From the NCBI GenBank assembly GCA_945861915.1, contig CAMAWK010000015.1, positions 1 to 22,715 on the forward strand: a stretch of DNA of 22,715 bases. The letters are read 5' to 3'. This DNA comes from Flavobacterium psychrophilum. GTDB taxonomy: Bacteria > Bacteroidota > Bacteroidia > Flavobacteriales > Flavobacteriaceae. Under the pieces are notes generated by a model that ran no database searches, was not told the DNA's origin, and saw nothing but the letters and a program-made list of their open reading frames with translations. A program made the position numbers and the translations under genes. This document shows positions 5,944-12,985 of this stretch, piece after piece (position 1 is the stretch's first letter; every line of letters starts with the position of its first letter).

Positions 5944-7023
5944 ATGGAAAATAACAAAGAAATGAGAAACTGGTTGGATGCTTTCAATTTAACGCATCCA
6001 TTTGTAATTGCAGGCCCATGTAGTGCCGAAACTGAAGAGCAAGTATTGAAAATTGCACACGAATTGAAAGATTCTGATGTAAGTGTATTTAGAGCAGGAA
6101 TTTGGAAACCTAGAACACGTCCAGGAGGATTTGAAGGAGTGGGAGAAATTGGATTGAAATGGTTACAAAAAGCCAAAGCCGAGACAGGTTTGCTTATGGG
6201 AACTGAGGTAGCAACTGCTGCTCATTGTAAATTAGCTTTAGAGGCTGATATTGATGTGTTATGGGTTGGAGCCCGTACGACTGCGAACCCGTTTGCGGTA
6301 CAGGAAATTGCTGATACTTTAAAAGGAACTGATAAAATAGTCTTGATAAAAAACCCCGTTAACCCTGATATGGCTTTGTGGTTGGGCGGTGTAGAACGTT
6401 TGCACATGGCAGGAATCAAAAAATTGGGTGTGATTCACAGAGGATTTTCGACCTACGAAAAAACAAAATACAGAAACATTCCAGAATGGCAAATTGCTAT
6501 CGAATTACAAAATAAATTCCCTGATTTGCCCTTAATTATCGACCCATCGCATATTACAGGAAACAGAAATATGATTCTTGAAGTAACGCAAGAAGCATTG
6601 GATTTAAACTATGATGGAATGATTATCGAAACGCACATCGATCCAGACAACGCTTGGTCTGATGCGGCTCAACAAGTAACTCCGGATACTTTAAAACAAA
6701 TTTTCAAAGATTTGAAAGTGAGAAAAGTAAGTGGCGACAGCGATTTCGAAAATAAAATGACAAAATTAAGAGCCAATATTGATGTTTTGGATGCTAATTT
6801 ATTGGAGCTTTTAGGAAAACGTATGAAAGTTGCAGACGAAATTGGTCAAGTAAAAAAAGATAATAATGTAGCTGTTTTACAAAACAATCGTTGGAACGAA
6901 ATTCAAGAAAAAATGATTGCCGAAGGTGGAAAGAAAGGATTGACAGAAGAATTTATCATTAAATTATTCAAAGAAATTCACCAAGAAAGTATCGGACACC
7001 AGGAGAAAGTGTTGAATTCTTAG
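5944..7023 (+). CDS. Bifunctional DAHP synthase / chorismate mutase
   Basis: The N-terminal domain (about 1-260) condenses phosphoenolpyruvate and erythrose 4-phosphate to DAHP, the entry to the shikimate pathway. The C-terminal domain (about 265-350) rearranges chorismate to prephenate. The first domain shows A-G-P-C-S, W-K-P-R-T-R-P, a V-G-A-R-T segment and D-P-S-H of the KDPG-aldolase-like (type I beta) DAHP synthases. The second is an all-helical AroQ-type chorismate mutase starting around LRANIDVLDANLLELL, with V-A-D-E-I-G and Q-N-N-R-W. The fusion joins the first pathway step to the branch-point step, so prephenate is made by this protein for both PheA and TyrA. The 359-residue length fits this fusion. 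Fused mutase domains can also act as the allosteric sensor of the synthase. It is the last gene of the operon, with a probable terminator after it. Confidence 0.94.
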   Translation: MENNKEMRNWLDAFNLTHPFVIAGPCSAETEEQVLKIAHELKDSDVSVFRAGIWKPRTRPGGFEGVGEIGLKWLQKAKAETGLLMGTEVATAAHCKLALEADIDVLWVGARTTANPFAVQEIADTLKGTDKIVLIKNPVNPDMALWLGGVERLHMAGIKKLGVIHRGFSTYEKTKYRNIPEWQIAIELQNKFPDLPLIIDPSHITGNRNMILEVTQEALDLNYDGMIIETHIDPDNAWSDAAQQVTPDTLKQIFKDLKVRKVSGDSDFENKMTKLRANIDVLDANLLELLGKRMKVADEIGQVKKDNNVAVLQNNRWNEIQEKMIAEGGKKGLTEEFIIKLFKEIHQESIGHQEKVLNS

Positions 7024-7046
7024 ATAGGTTTTAAGTTTATAAGTTT

Positions 7047-7100
7047 AGAAAGTTTAGATGTTTAGTTTTAAAGCTAAATTCTAAACTTTTTCCTTTTTTT
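7047..7100 (+). terminator. Probable terminator of the aromatic operon
   Basis: AAAGTTTAGA (7049-7058) pairs perfectly with TCTAAACTTT (7080-7089), extended by a G:U and an A:T pair. An inner TTTAG/CTAAA stem lies in the loop, and TTTTTCCTTTTTTT follows. The stem is AT-rich, and similar AGTTTAG units just upstream suggest it grew from a short repeat. Confidence 0.55.
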
Positions 7101-7222
7101 AAGCTTCTATAAATTTTAAATGTATTCTATTGAATACTTTTGAAGCTAAACTTTTTTTGTTGTTAGTTGTTTTTTGTATTTCAACTATTTGCAAGTAAAT
7201 TTTTATTTAACTCTTTAAATTG

Positions 7223-7230
7223 TAGTTTTG
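7223..7230 (+). promoter_or_regulatory. Probable -7 promoter box of the 7247 gene
   Basis: TAGTTTTG matches TAnnTTTG exactly and lies 16 bases upstream of the start codon at 7247. No TTTG is found 19-21 bases further upstream, so the -33 element is weak or absent. Confidence 0.5.
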
Positions 7231-7246
7231 CATAAAAAATTGAAAC

Positions 7247-8308
7247 ATGAAAAAATTATTTTTTATTTTAACGTCTGTTTTTTTATATTCTTGTGCACCT
7301 ACAATTTCAACAACTTCATTGCAAAACTACAATCAATTAAATCCTCAAGATGATGTAACTGTTTATCAAATGGGAGATAATTTGCCTCAAGATCTTAAAA
7401 TTATTGGAAGAACCGAAATCGGAGATTCAGGATTTACTGTTAATTGCGGATTGGATATTATAATTGAAAAAGCAAAAACTGAGGCGAGAAAAATTGGTGC
7501 AAATGCTCTCGTAATTACTAAACATATTCTCCCAAGCATTTGGGGAAGTTCTTGTCATCGAATAAATGCCGATTTAGCAAAAACTGGAGTTCAAACAAAT
7601 GAAATACAAAATGATATAAAAACCGACACGATACCGAAAAATGTCGTAGCAGTTTCCAACGAAAGCAAAAATTTAAAATCACCAAGTAATAACAATAAAT
7701 TATTTCTAACATTAAATTACGGTTTTAGTTTTCGAACTGCTGGTGTTGAAGATGGTACACCTGCTTTGGAGAAAAGTTTTCAAAAGGAATTGGGTTCAGG
7801 TAATTCTTTTCAGATTAAAACAGGATTTAAATCAAGTAGAAATTCCTATTATGGTTTAGTTTATAGTAGACATTCGAGTATAAATTCGTTAAACAACATT
7901 ATTTTTACCGAGCCAAACGGCTTTGAAGGTATTGGAAGCACTACTCAAACCAACACCATTAATTATTTTGGATTGGCTTCAGGTTGGATTGTAGATTTTT
8001 TTCCTCGAAAAGATACTTTTGTATTTGATTTATCTTTAGGGTACATTAATTATTCTGAAGAAAGAAAGTTTTTCAATACCTATGAAGCTAAAGGCGGTGC
8101 TTTGGGCATTAGCACAGATATTTCTTATTATTTTGGTCTTTCAAAAAATTTTAAAATAGGACCCACTTTTTCCTTTTCTGGTGGCGCATTAAAAAAATAC
8201 ACCCTTGAATCAGATAATGGATTTAGACAAAAAATCGAATTTGAAGAAAATACTTTTTTAAGTCTTTATAGAATCGACCTAATGATAGGCACTTATTTAC
8301 AGTTCTAA
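7247..8308 (+). CDS. Lipoprotein with GANA-type domain and C-terminal barrel-like region
   Basis: The 353-residue product has a lipoprotein signal with the lipobox LYSC (Cys16). Residues about 30-110 form a small domain ending in a KIGANALVI helix-strand motif and holding three Cys after the lipid Cys. This is reminiscent of RcsF- or YbjQ-like small domains, a resemblance rather than an assignment. A polar Asn/Lys/Ser-rich linker follows (about 115-148). From about 150 to the end the sequence is rich in aromatic and Gly residues with alternating strands and finishes in YLQF, as expected of an outer-membrane beta-barrel. A lipid anchor and a barrel in one chain are unusual. It seems to be a single-gene unit with its own -7 box; rsgA follows after only 35 bases and may be cotranscribed. 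Function unknown. Confidence 0.65.
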   Translation: MKKLFFILTSVFLYSCAPTISTTSLQNYNQLNPQDDVTVYQMGDNLPQDLKIIGRTEIGDSGFTVNCGLDIIIEKAKTEARKIGANALVITKHILPSIWGSSCHRINADLAKTGVQTNEIQNDIKTDTIPKNVVAVSNESKNLKSPSNNNKLFLTLNYGFSFRTAGVEDGTPALEKSFQKELGSGNSFQIKTGFKSSRNSYYGLVYSRHSSINSLNNIIFTEPNGFEGIGSTTQTNTINYFGLASGWIVDFFPRKDTFVFDLSLGYINYSEERKFFNTYEAKGGALGISTDISYYFGLSKNFKIGPTFSFSGGALKKYTLESDNGFRQKIEFEENTFLSLYRIDLMIGTYLQF

Positions 8309-8341
8309 ATCCGAAATCTAAAATCTCCAATCTAAAATCTT
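8307..8341. repeat. Heptanucleotide array upstream of rsgA
   Basis: Five units in register, AAATCCG, AAATCTA, AAATCTC, CAATCTA and AAATCTT, fill the gap between the preceding stop codon and the rsgA ATG at 8344. The array overlaps the last two bases of the upstream stop codon, and no Shine-Dalgarno is present. The same unit appears inside aroA at 10367-10401. Confidence 0.7.
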
Positions 8342-8343
8342 CT

Positions 8344-9321
8344 ATGACAGGACTCGTTTATAAATCTACAGGAAGTTGGTATACCGTAAAATCCCAGCAG
8401 GGCGATAGTATCGAATGCCGTATGAAAGGGAAATTCCGTATTAAAGGTATCAAAAGTACCAACCCAATTGCTGTGGGCGATGTAGTAGATTATGAACTCG
8501 AAGAAACCTCAGACACTGTAACAGGAACCATACATAACATTCACGAAAGGAAGAATTATATCGTCAGAAAATCGGTTAATTTATCCCACCAAATGCATAT
8601 TATTGCTTCGAATATTGATTGCGTTTTTCTATTGGTAACTATCAATAATCCGCCTACGACTTTTAATTTTATCGATCGATTTTTGGTTACAGCTGAAGCC
8701 TATGGCATAGAAACGATTTTGGTTTTTAATAAGATTGATACCTTAAACGATGCTGTTCTTGACGAACAATTGTATATGCAACATGTTTATCAAGAAATTG
8801 GGTATCGATGTTTGCGTGTTTCAGCCGTCGAAAAAACAGGAATTGATATGCTAAAAGAGATTATGACAGGCAAAGTGAGTATGTTTTCAGGACATTCCGG
8901 AGTTGGGAAGTCAACATTGGTCAATGCTTTAGAACCATCATTAGATTTAAGAACCAAAACCATTTCTGAAGCCAGTAAACAAGGACAACATACTACGACT
9001 TTTGCCGAAATGTATGATTTGTCTTTTAACGCCAAAATTATTGATACACCCGGCATCAAAGGGTTTGGTGTCGTCGATATGGAACCAGCAGAAATTAGTG
9101 GTTATTTTCCAGAGTTTTTCAAATTGAAAGAACAATGCAAATTCAATAATTGTCTGCATAAAGAAGAGCCGCATTGTGCGATTAAAAAAGCACTAGAAAA
9201 CGATGAAATTGCTTGGTCTCGCTATAATTCTTACTTAAAAATCCTTGAAGGAGATGACGAACATTATCGTATTGATAATTATGATGAAGACCGGAAAGCG
9301 AGTGATGAAACGAGGAAGTAA
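8344..9321 (+). CDS. rsgA: Ribosome small-subunit maturation GTPase RsgA
   Basis: RsgA (YjeQ/YloQ) is a circularly permuted GTPase that checks and releases maturing 30S subunits. The 325-residue product has an N-terminal OB-fold (about 1-75). Its GTPase motifs come in permuted order: G4 NKID (129-132), then G5 around VSAVEKTG, then G1 GHSGVGKS (183-190), then G3 DTPG (234-237). The C-terminal zinc site is complete: Cys265, Cys270, His272, Cys278 in the family spacing. The start is set by the OB-fold and by the repeat array immediately upstream. The gene is followed after a C/G-rich inverted repeat by dtd and a mazG-like gene in the same direction, a group with roles in translation and nucleotide quality control. 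Confidence 0.96.
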   Translation: MTGLVYKSTGSWYTVKSQQGDSIECRMKGKFRIKGIKSTNPIAVGDVVDYELEETSDTVTGTIHNIHERKNYIVRKSVNLSHQMHIIASNIDCVFLLVTINNPPTTFNFIDRFLVTAEAYGIETILVFNKIDTLNDAVLDEQLYMQHVYQEIGYRCLRVSAVEKTGIDMLKEIMTGKVSMFSGHSGVGKSTLVNALEPSLDLRTKTISEASKQGQHTTTFAEMYDLSFNAKIIDTPGIKGFGVVDMEPAEISGYFPEFFKLKEQCKFNNCLHKEEPHCAIKKALENDEIAWSRYNSYLKILEGDDEHYRIDNYDEDRKASDETRK

Positions 9322-9426
9322 GCCCACTCAACCCCCGAAGGGGGAAAACTAATGATGTATTTGAAAAAAATATGAGAAATATTGTTTTTAATAATTTACA
9401 AATTCCCCCTTCGGGGGTTAGGGGGC
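9321..9426. repeat. Inverted pair of C/G-rich repeats flanking the rsgA-dtd gap
   Basis: ACCCCCGAAGGGGGAA (9331-9346) returns as its exact reverse complement at 9403-9418. The similarity continues outward to AGCCC (9321-9325) and AGGGGGCT (9419-9426 region) imperfectly. Each copy can also fold on itself, the second into a CCCCC-TTCG-GGGG hairpin. The second copy ends 1-2 bases before the dtd start codon, so it must affect access to that start. A related copy lies at 10198-10224. Confidence 0.75.
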
Positions 9427-9427
9427 T

Positions 9428-9880
9428 ATGAAAATAGTTATCCAACGAGTTTCTTCAGCATCTGTAACCATCGATTTTAAAATGGTTTCCAATATCCAAA
9501 AAGGCTTGTTGGTTTTAGTAGGAATTGAAGAGACAGACACAAAAGCAGATGTTGATTGGCTTTGTCCAAAAGTAGCCAATCTTCGTATTTTTGGAGATGA
9601 TATTGGGCTGATGAACCTTTCGGTAAAAGACATCGGTGGCGAAGTAATTGTAGTATCACAATTCACTCTTCATGCTTTGACCAAAAAAGGCAATCGCCCG
9701 TCTTATATCAAAGCAGCAAAACCCGAAATCGCTATTCCGTTGTATGAAAGTTTTGTAACACAATTAGAAATCGAAATGGGCAAGAAAATTCAAACGGGCG
9801 TTTTTGGCGCTGATATGAAAGTAGCACTTATAAATGATGGTCCAGTGACAATAATAATTGATTCAAAAAATAAAGAGTAA
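9428..9880 (+). CDS. dtd: D-aminoacyl-tRNA deacylase
   Basis: DTD hydrolyses D-amino acids, and glycine mis-attached to tRNA-Ala, from tRNAs, protecting translation. The 150-residue product is the usual length and has the two family motifs: SQFTL followed by KKGNRPS in the middle, and the NDGPVT segment with the chirality-sensing Gly-cisPro near the C-terminus. The N-terminal MKIVIQRVSSASV is also characteristic. The start codon directly follows a C/G-rich repeat (GGGGGCT-ATG) with no Shine-Dalgarno of the normal kind. The gene overlaps the mazG-like gene by one base (TAATG), showing translational coupling. Confidence 0.95.
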   Translation: MKIVIQRVSSASVTIDFKMVSNIQKGLLVLVGIEETDTKADVDWLCPKVANLRIFGDDIGLMNLSVKDIGGEVIVVSQFTLHALTKKGNRPSYIKAAKPEIAIPLYESFVTQLEIEMGKKIQTGVFGADMKVALINDGPVTIIIDSKNKE

Positions 9881-10227
9881 TGAACCTAAAAAACGCCCAA
9901 CAAGAAGTAGATAACTGGATAAAAACCCACGGTGTTCGCTATTTTAACGAACTGACCAATATGGCACAGCTTACTGAAGAAGTAGGTGAGGTGGCTCGAA
10001 TTATTGCCCGTCGGTATGGCGAACAATCCGAAAAAGAATCCGATAAAAATAAAGATTTGGGTGAGGAATTAGCCGATGTGGTATTTGTGGTTTTGTGTCT
10101 CGCCAACCAAACCGGAATTGATTTACAAGCCGCTTTCGATAAAAAAATGGATCTAAAATCGGTTCGAGACAAAGACCGCCACAAAAACAATGAGAAACTA
10201 GCCCCCCAACCCCCAAAGGGGGAGTAA
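9880..10227 (+). CDS. MazG-like nucleotide pyrophosphohydrolase
   Basis: This small all-alpha NTP pyrophosphohydrolase probably hydrolyses non-canonical or excess nucleoside triphosphates to monophosphates. The 115-residue product has the EEVGEVARIIARR helix and the DLGEELADVVFVVLCLA helix, which together give the E-E-x-x-E and E-x-x-D metal-binding pattern of the MazG/dUTPase-like fold. It is the short single-domain type. The last nine residues, LAPQPPKGE (107-115), do not look like part of the fold and are encoded by a C/G-rich dispersed repeat that also supplies the region just before the stop codon. Coupled to dtd by a one-base overlap. Exact substrate unknown. Confidence 0.85.
   Translation: MNLKNAQQEVDNWIKTHGVRYFNELTNMAQLTEEVGEVARIIARRYGEQSEKESDKNKDLGEELADVVFVVLCLANQTGIDLQAAFDKKMDLKSVRDKDRHKNNEKLAPQPPKGE
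10198..10224. repeat. C/G-rich repeat inside the end of the mazG-like gene
   Basis: CTAGCCCCCCAACCCCCAAA followed by GGGGGAG is the same type of element as the two copies around 9321-9426. Here it is read as protein and forms the C-terminal tail; the stop codon lies just after it at 10225-10227. Confidence 0.7.
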
Positions 10228-10295
10228 AAAGAGAACATTAGCTATATATCTAAAAAACTAATTGTAAATCTTAATGAAACTTAATTTCTTAATGG

Positions 10296-10327
10296 TTTAG
10301 TTTTATGTTTTTCTCTACCTATATTTG
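10296..10327 (+). promoter_or_regulatory. Promoter of aroA
   Basis: TATATTTG (10320-10327) is an exact -7 box. TTTA (10296-10299), 20 bases upstream, is a one-mismatch -33 element. Transcription should start at about 10334, downstream of the possible TTG start at 10325, so translation must begin at the ATG at 10352. Confidence 0.65.
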
Positions 10328-10351
10328 CGATTCTTTGTCAAAAAATCAATT

Positions 10352-11623
10352 ATGAACTTACTACTACAATCTAAAATCTTAAATCTAAATTCTGAAATTT
10401 CAATTACGGGTTCGAAATCAGAAACGAATCGATTGTTATTGTTGCAAGCATTGTTTCCGAATATTAGTTTAGAAAACACTTCCAATTCGGATGATAGCGA
10501 AGTGATGATGAAAGCACTTGTTCCTCAAACCTCAAACCCCAACTTCCAACTTCCAACTTCTAACTTCCAGCTTGTAGATATTCATCATGCAGGAACAGCG
10601 ATGCGTTTTCTAACTGCTTTTTTTGCAGTAAGCGAAGGACGAGAAGTGGTTTTGACGGGTTCTCAACGAATGACCGAAAGACCGATTCAAGTTTTAGTAG
10701 AAGCATTGCAACAATTGGGTGCTCAAATTACATACGAAAATCAAGAAGGCTATCCTCCCATTCGCATTAAAGGACAAAAAATAACAAAAAATAAAGTAAG
10801 TATTCCTGCCAATGTGAGCAGTCAATACATTTCGGCTTTGTTGCTGGTAGCTTCAAAATTAGAGAACGGAATCGAATTGACTTTGGTAGGCGAAATCACT
10901 TCTGTTCCATACATCAAAATGACTTTGGCATTACTCAACGAAATTGGAGTAGAAACTTCCTTTATTGACAACATTATAACGGTAAAACCCTTCACCCCAA
11001 ACCCGAAACCCCAGACCCTTGTAGTGGAATCCGATTGGAGTTCAGCTTCTTACTTTTTTAGTATTATGGCTTTGTCCCAAACAGGAACCGAAATTAAATT
11101 ATCCAGTTTCAAACAAAATAGTCTGCAAGGCGATAGTTCTTTGGTTGAAATTTATAAAAATTTAGGTGTTGAAACCGTTTTTGAAAACAACAGTGTCATT
11201 CTCCGTAAATCTGAAATCAGTAATCTGAATTCTTTAATATGTAATCTAAATTCTTCTCCTGACATTGCACAAACCATTGTGGTTAGTTGTTTAGGTTTAG
11301 GAATTGGTTGTCATTTGACAGGACTTCACACCCTTAAAATTAAAGAAACCGATAGGCTGGAAGCGTTACGAATCGAACTCACAAAATTGGGTGCGAATAT
11401 ATCAGTAACCAATGATAGTTTGACTTTAGAACCATCTTCAATTGATTCAATAGTTCATAACGTAGCAATCGCAACTTACAATGATCACCGTATGGCAATG
11501 GCTTTTGCGCCATTAGCTTTGAAAGTCCCAATTATAATTGAAAATGCCGAAGTAGTTTCAAAATCGTATCCTGATTTTTGGGAAGACATGAAAAAGCTTG
11601 GTTTTGAAGTTGAAATGATGTAG
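10352..11623 (+). CDS. aroA: 3-phosphoshikimate 1-carboxyvinyltransferase (EPSP synthase)
   Basis: AroA joins phosphoenolpyruvate to shikimate 3-phosphate, the sixth shikimate step, supplying chorismate for the aromatic operon. The 423-residue product has the family landmarks: GSKSETNRLLLLQAL near the N-terminus, SDDSEVM, H-H-A-G-T-A-M-R-F, D-W-S-S-A-S-Y-F, P-D-I-A-Q-T, K-I-K-E-T-D-R-L and N-D-H-R-M-A-M. A TTG nine codons upstream is open but lies within the promoter, so the ATG was chosen. Four segments between these motifs are built from 7-base repeat arrays and read as low-complexity peptide (for example NFQLPTSNFQL and KPFTPNPKPQT). They occupy expected surface loops, and the frame stays open. 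The gene is separate from the aromatic operon and has its own promoter. Confidence 0.94.
   Translation: MNLLLQSKILNLNSEISITGSKSETNRLLLLQALFPNISLENTSNSDDSEVMMKALVPQTSNPNFQLPTSNFQLVDIHHAGTAMRFLTAFFAVSEGREVVLTGSQRMTERPIQVLVEALQQLGAQITYENQEGYPPIRIKGQKITKNKVSIPANVSSQYISALLLVASKLENGIELTLVGEITSVPYIKMTLALLNEIGVETSFIDNIITVKPFTPNPKPQTLVVESDWSSASYFFSIMALSQTGTEIKLSSFKQNSLQGDSSLVEIYKNLGVETVFENNSVILRKSEISNLNSLICNLNSSPDIAQTIVVSCLGLGIGCHLTGLHTLKIKETDRLEALRIELTKLGANISVTNDSLTLEPSSIDSIVHNVAIATYNDHRMAMAFAPLALKVPIIIENAEVVSKSYPDFWEDMKKLGFEVEMM
10367..10401. repeat. Heptanucleotide array inside the 5' end of aroA
   Basis: The units CAATCTA, AAATCTT, AAATCTA, AATTCTG and AAATTTC encode the stretch QSKILNLNSEIS between the start and the first conserved motif. 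AAATCTA and AAATCTT are the same units found upstream of rsgA. Confidence 0.6.
10524..10571. repeat. Heptanucleotide array inside aroA (TTCCAAC type)
   Basis: CTCAAAC twice is followed by three bases and four units, TTCCAAC, TTCCAAC, TTCTAAC, TTCCAGC (10544-10571). Three 7-base units make seven codons, giving the 7-residue period in NFQLPTS-NFQL. TTCTAAC is the unit found upstream of queA. The peptide lies between SDDSEVMMKAL and the conserved HHAGTAM motif. Confidence 0.75.
10987..11021. repeat. Heptanucleotide array inside aroA (ACCCNAA type)
   Basis: The five units ACCCTTC, ACCCCAA, ACCCGAA, ACCCCAG and ACCCTTG encode the Pro-rich stretch KPFTPNPKPQTL just before the conserved DWSSASYF motif. 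Confidence 0.7.
11207..11255. repeat. Heptanucleotide array inside aroA (TAATCTG type)
   Basis: The seven units AAATCTG, AAATCAG, TAATCTG, AATTCTT, TAATATG, TAATCTA and AATTCTT encode KSEISNLNSLICNLNSS, with a visible 7-residue period (ISNLN/ICNLN), just before the conserved PDIAQT motif. It is the longest of the four arrays in aroA. Confidence 0.75.
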
Positions 11624-11637
11624 AAATAATAAAAAAG

Positions 11638-11711
11638 TCGGGATGACTGGATTCGAACCAGCGACCCCTAGCACCCCATGCTAGTACGCTACCTGGCTGC
11701 GCTACATCCCG
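11638..11711 (-). tRNA. tRNA-Pro (anticodon GGG)
   Basis: Read on the minus strand, this 74-base gene folds into a complete cloverleaf. The acceptor stem CGGGATG/CATCCCG includes the C1:G72 pair typical of proline tRNAs. The D stem is GCGC/GCGT, and the anticodon stem CTAGC/GCTAG carries the loop ATGGGGT (anticodon GGG). A five-base variable loop follows, then the T stem GCTGG/CCAGT with TTCGAAT. The discriminator base is A. The 3' CCA is not encoded; an ACTTTTTTATT sequence follows, and its T-run probably ends the transcript. It lies between aroA and queA, opposite to both. Confidence 0.96.
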
Positions 11712-11723
11712 AAGTTGATTTTG

Positions 11724-11751
11724 CAAATATAATAAATGTAAAATAATCCAA
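11724..11751 (-). promoter_or_regulatory. Promoter of tRNA-Pro
   Basis: On the minus strand TATATTTG (11724-11731) is an exact -7 box 12 bases before the tRNA 5' end. TTG (11749-11751) lies 17 bases further upstream. Its -33 element is almost adjacent to that of the divergent queA promoter. Confidence 0.65.
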
Positions 11752-11758
11752 GAAACAC

Positions 11759-11790
11759 TTGACAACGCCTATTTCACAATCGTATATTTG
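11759..11790 (+). promoter_or_regulatory. Promoter of queA
   Basis: TTG (11759-11761) and TATATTTG (11783-11790) are 21 bases apart, and the -7 box is an exact match. Transcription would start near 11797, giving a leader of about 65 bases that contains a heptanucleotide array. Confidence 0.65.
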
Positions 11791-11819
11791 CACACGTTTT
11801 AAGTTAAGGTTTATAAAAC

Positions 11820-11854
11820 TCCTAACTTCTAACTTCTAACTCCTAACTTCTAAC
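11820..11854. repeat. Heptanucleotide array in the queA leader
   Basis: Five tandem units, TCCTAAC, TTCTAAC, TTCTAAC, TCCTAAC and TTCTAAC, end 8 bases before the queA ATG. This is the most regular array in the window; its unit also occurs inside aroA at 10558-10564. Confidence 0.85.
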
Positions 11855-11862
11855 TTTTTCAA

Positions 11863-12912
11863 ATGAAATTATCCCATTTTCAATTCAATTTACCCAAAGA
11901 ACTTCTTGCAGAATACCCAGCAGAAAATAGAGATGAATCTCGATTAATGGTCATAGATAGAAAAAAACAAACCATAGAGCACAAAACTTTTAAGGATGTA
12001 ATCGATTATTTTGACGACGGCGATGTTTTTATTTTAAACAATACCAAAGTTTTTCCAGCTCGTTTATATGGAAACAAAGAAAAAACAGGGGCTAGAATTG
12101 AAGTTTTCTTGTTAAGAGAGCTTAATGCGGAACAACGTTTGTGGGATGTTTTGGTTGATCCTGCTCGAAAAATCAGAATTGGAAACAAATTGTATTTTGG
12201 CGATGACGATTCGTTAGTCGCTGAGGTGATTGATAATACGACTTCACGCGGGCGAACACTTCGCTTTTTATACGATGGTTCATATGATGAATTTAGAAAT
12301 AAATTGACGGAATTAGGCGAAACACCCATTCCAAAATATATTAACAGAGAAGTAACTCCTGAAGATGCTGATAGATATCAGACGATTTATGCCAAAGAAG
12401 AAGGCGCTGTTGCAGCACCAACTGCAGGATTGCATTTTTCTAAACATTTATTAAAAAGACTAGAAATTAAAGGAGTGAAATTTGCAGAAGTGACACTTCA
12501 TGTTGGTTTAGGAACTTTCAACCCTGTAGAAGTAGAGGATTTGTCAAAGCATAAAATGGATTCAGAAGAATTGAAAATTACACAAGATGCTTGCGACATT
12601 GTAAATAATGCCAAAGTAAATAGAAAAAGAATTTGTGCGGTCGGAACAACATCTATGCGAGCAATCGAAAGTTCAGTTTCCTCACAACAAACCTTGAATC
12701 CGTATGACGGATGGACTAATAAGTTCATTTTTCCTCCTCATGATTTTAGTTTAGCAACTGCTATGATTACTAATTTTCATACCCCAAAATCTACTTTATT
12801 GATGATGATTTCTGCATTTTGCGGACACGATTTAATGAAAAAAGCATACGAAGAAGCAATCAAAGAAGGATATAAATTCTATTCTTATGGTGATGCGATG
12901 TTAATAATTTAA
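11863..12912 (+). CDS. queA: S-adenosylmethionine:tRNA ribosyltransferase-isomerase
   Basis: QueA transfers and isomerises the ribose of S-adenosylmethionine onto preQ1 in the wobble position of tRNAs, making epoxyqueuosine. The 349-residue product has the family N-terminus with P-A-E-N-R-D-E-S-R and the [11 protein letters not shown] motif. It also has A-A-P-T-A-G-L-H-F and the G-T-F-N-P-V segment with its His-Lys-Met-Asp continuation. It has its own promoter and a leader made largely of a heptanucleotide array. It faces a HerA-like gene across a strong bidirectional terminator. queE, another queuosine gene, lies about 8 kb away in the same direction but is not linked by an operon. Confidence 0.96.
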   Translation: MKLSHFQFNLPKELLAEYPAENRDESRLMVIDRKKQTIEHKTFKDVIDYFDDGDVFILNNTKVFPARLYGNKEKTGARIEVFLLRELNAEQRLWDVLVDPARKIRIGNKLYFGDDDSLVAEVIDNTTSRGRTLRFLYDGSYDEFRNKLTELGETPIPKYINREVTPEDADRYQTIYAKEEGAVAAPTAGLHFSKHLLKRLEIKGVKFAEVTLHVGLGTFNPVEVEDLSKHKMDSEELKITQDACDIVNNAKVNRKRICAVGTTSMRAIESSVSSQQTLNPYDGWTNKFIFPPHDFSLATAMITNFHTPKSTLLMMISAFCGHDLMKKAYEEAIKEGYKFYSYGDAMLII

Positions 12913-12930
12913 CTTACTTATATATTCCAT

Positions 12931-12964
12931 AAAAAAATCTCGTCCAACAAGACGAGATTTTTTT
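12931..12964. terminator. Bidirectional intrinsic terminator between queA and the HerA-like gene
   Basis: AAAAAAATCTCGTC (12931-12944) and its exact reverse complement (12951-12964) enclose a six-base loop. The A-run on one side and T-run on the other let the 14-pair hairpin stop transcription in both directions, which suits the convergent genes on either side. Confidence 0.92.
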
Positions 12965-12985
12965 ATAGAATAAAACTTTAAAATG

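Noticed and set aside
10325..10351. TTG start for aroA nine codons upstream
   Set aside because: It lies within the -7 box and before the predicted transcript start, so the ATG at 10352 was used.
10524..10571. CRISPR-like repeats
   Set aside because: The units are 7 bases without spacers and lie in the aroA frame, so this is a short tandem repeat.
11532..11765. Minus-strand open frame across the end of aroA and the tRNA
   Set aside because: It is a chance frame over a tRNA gene and a conserved coding region on the other strand.
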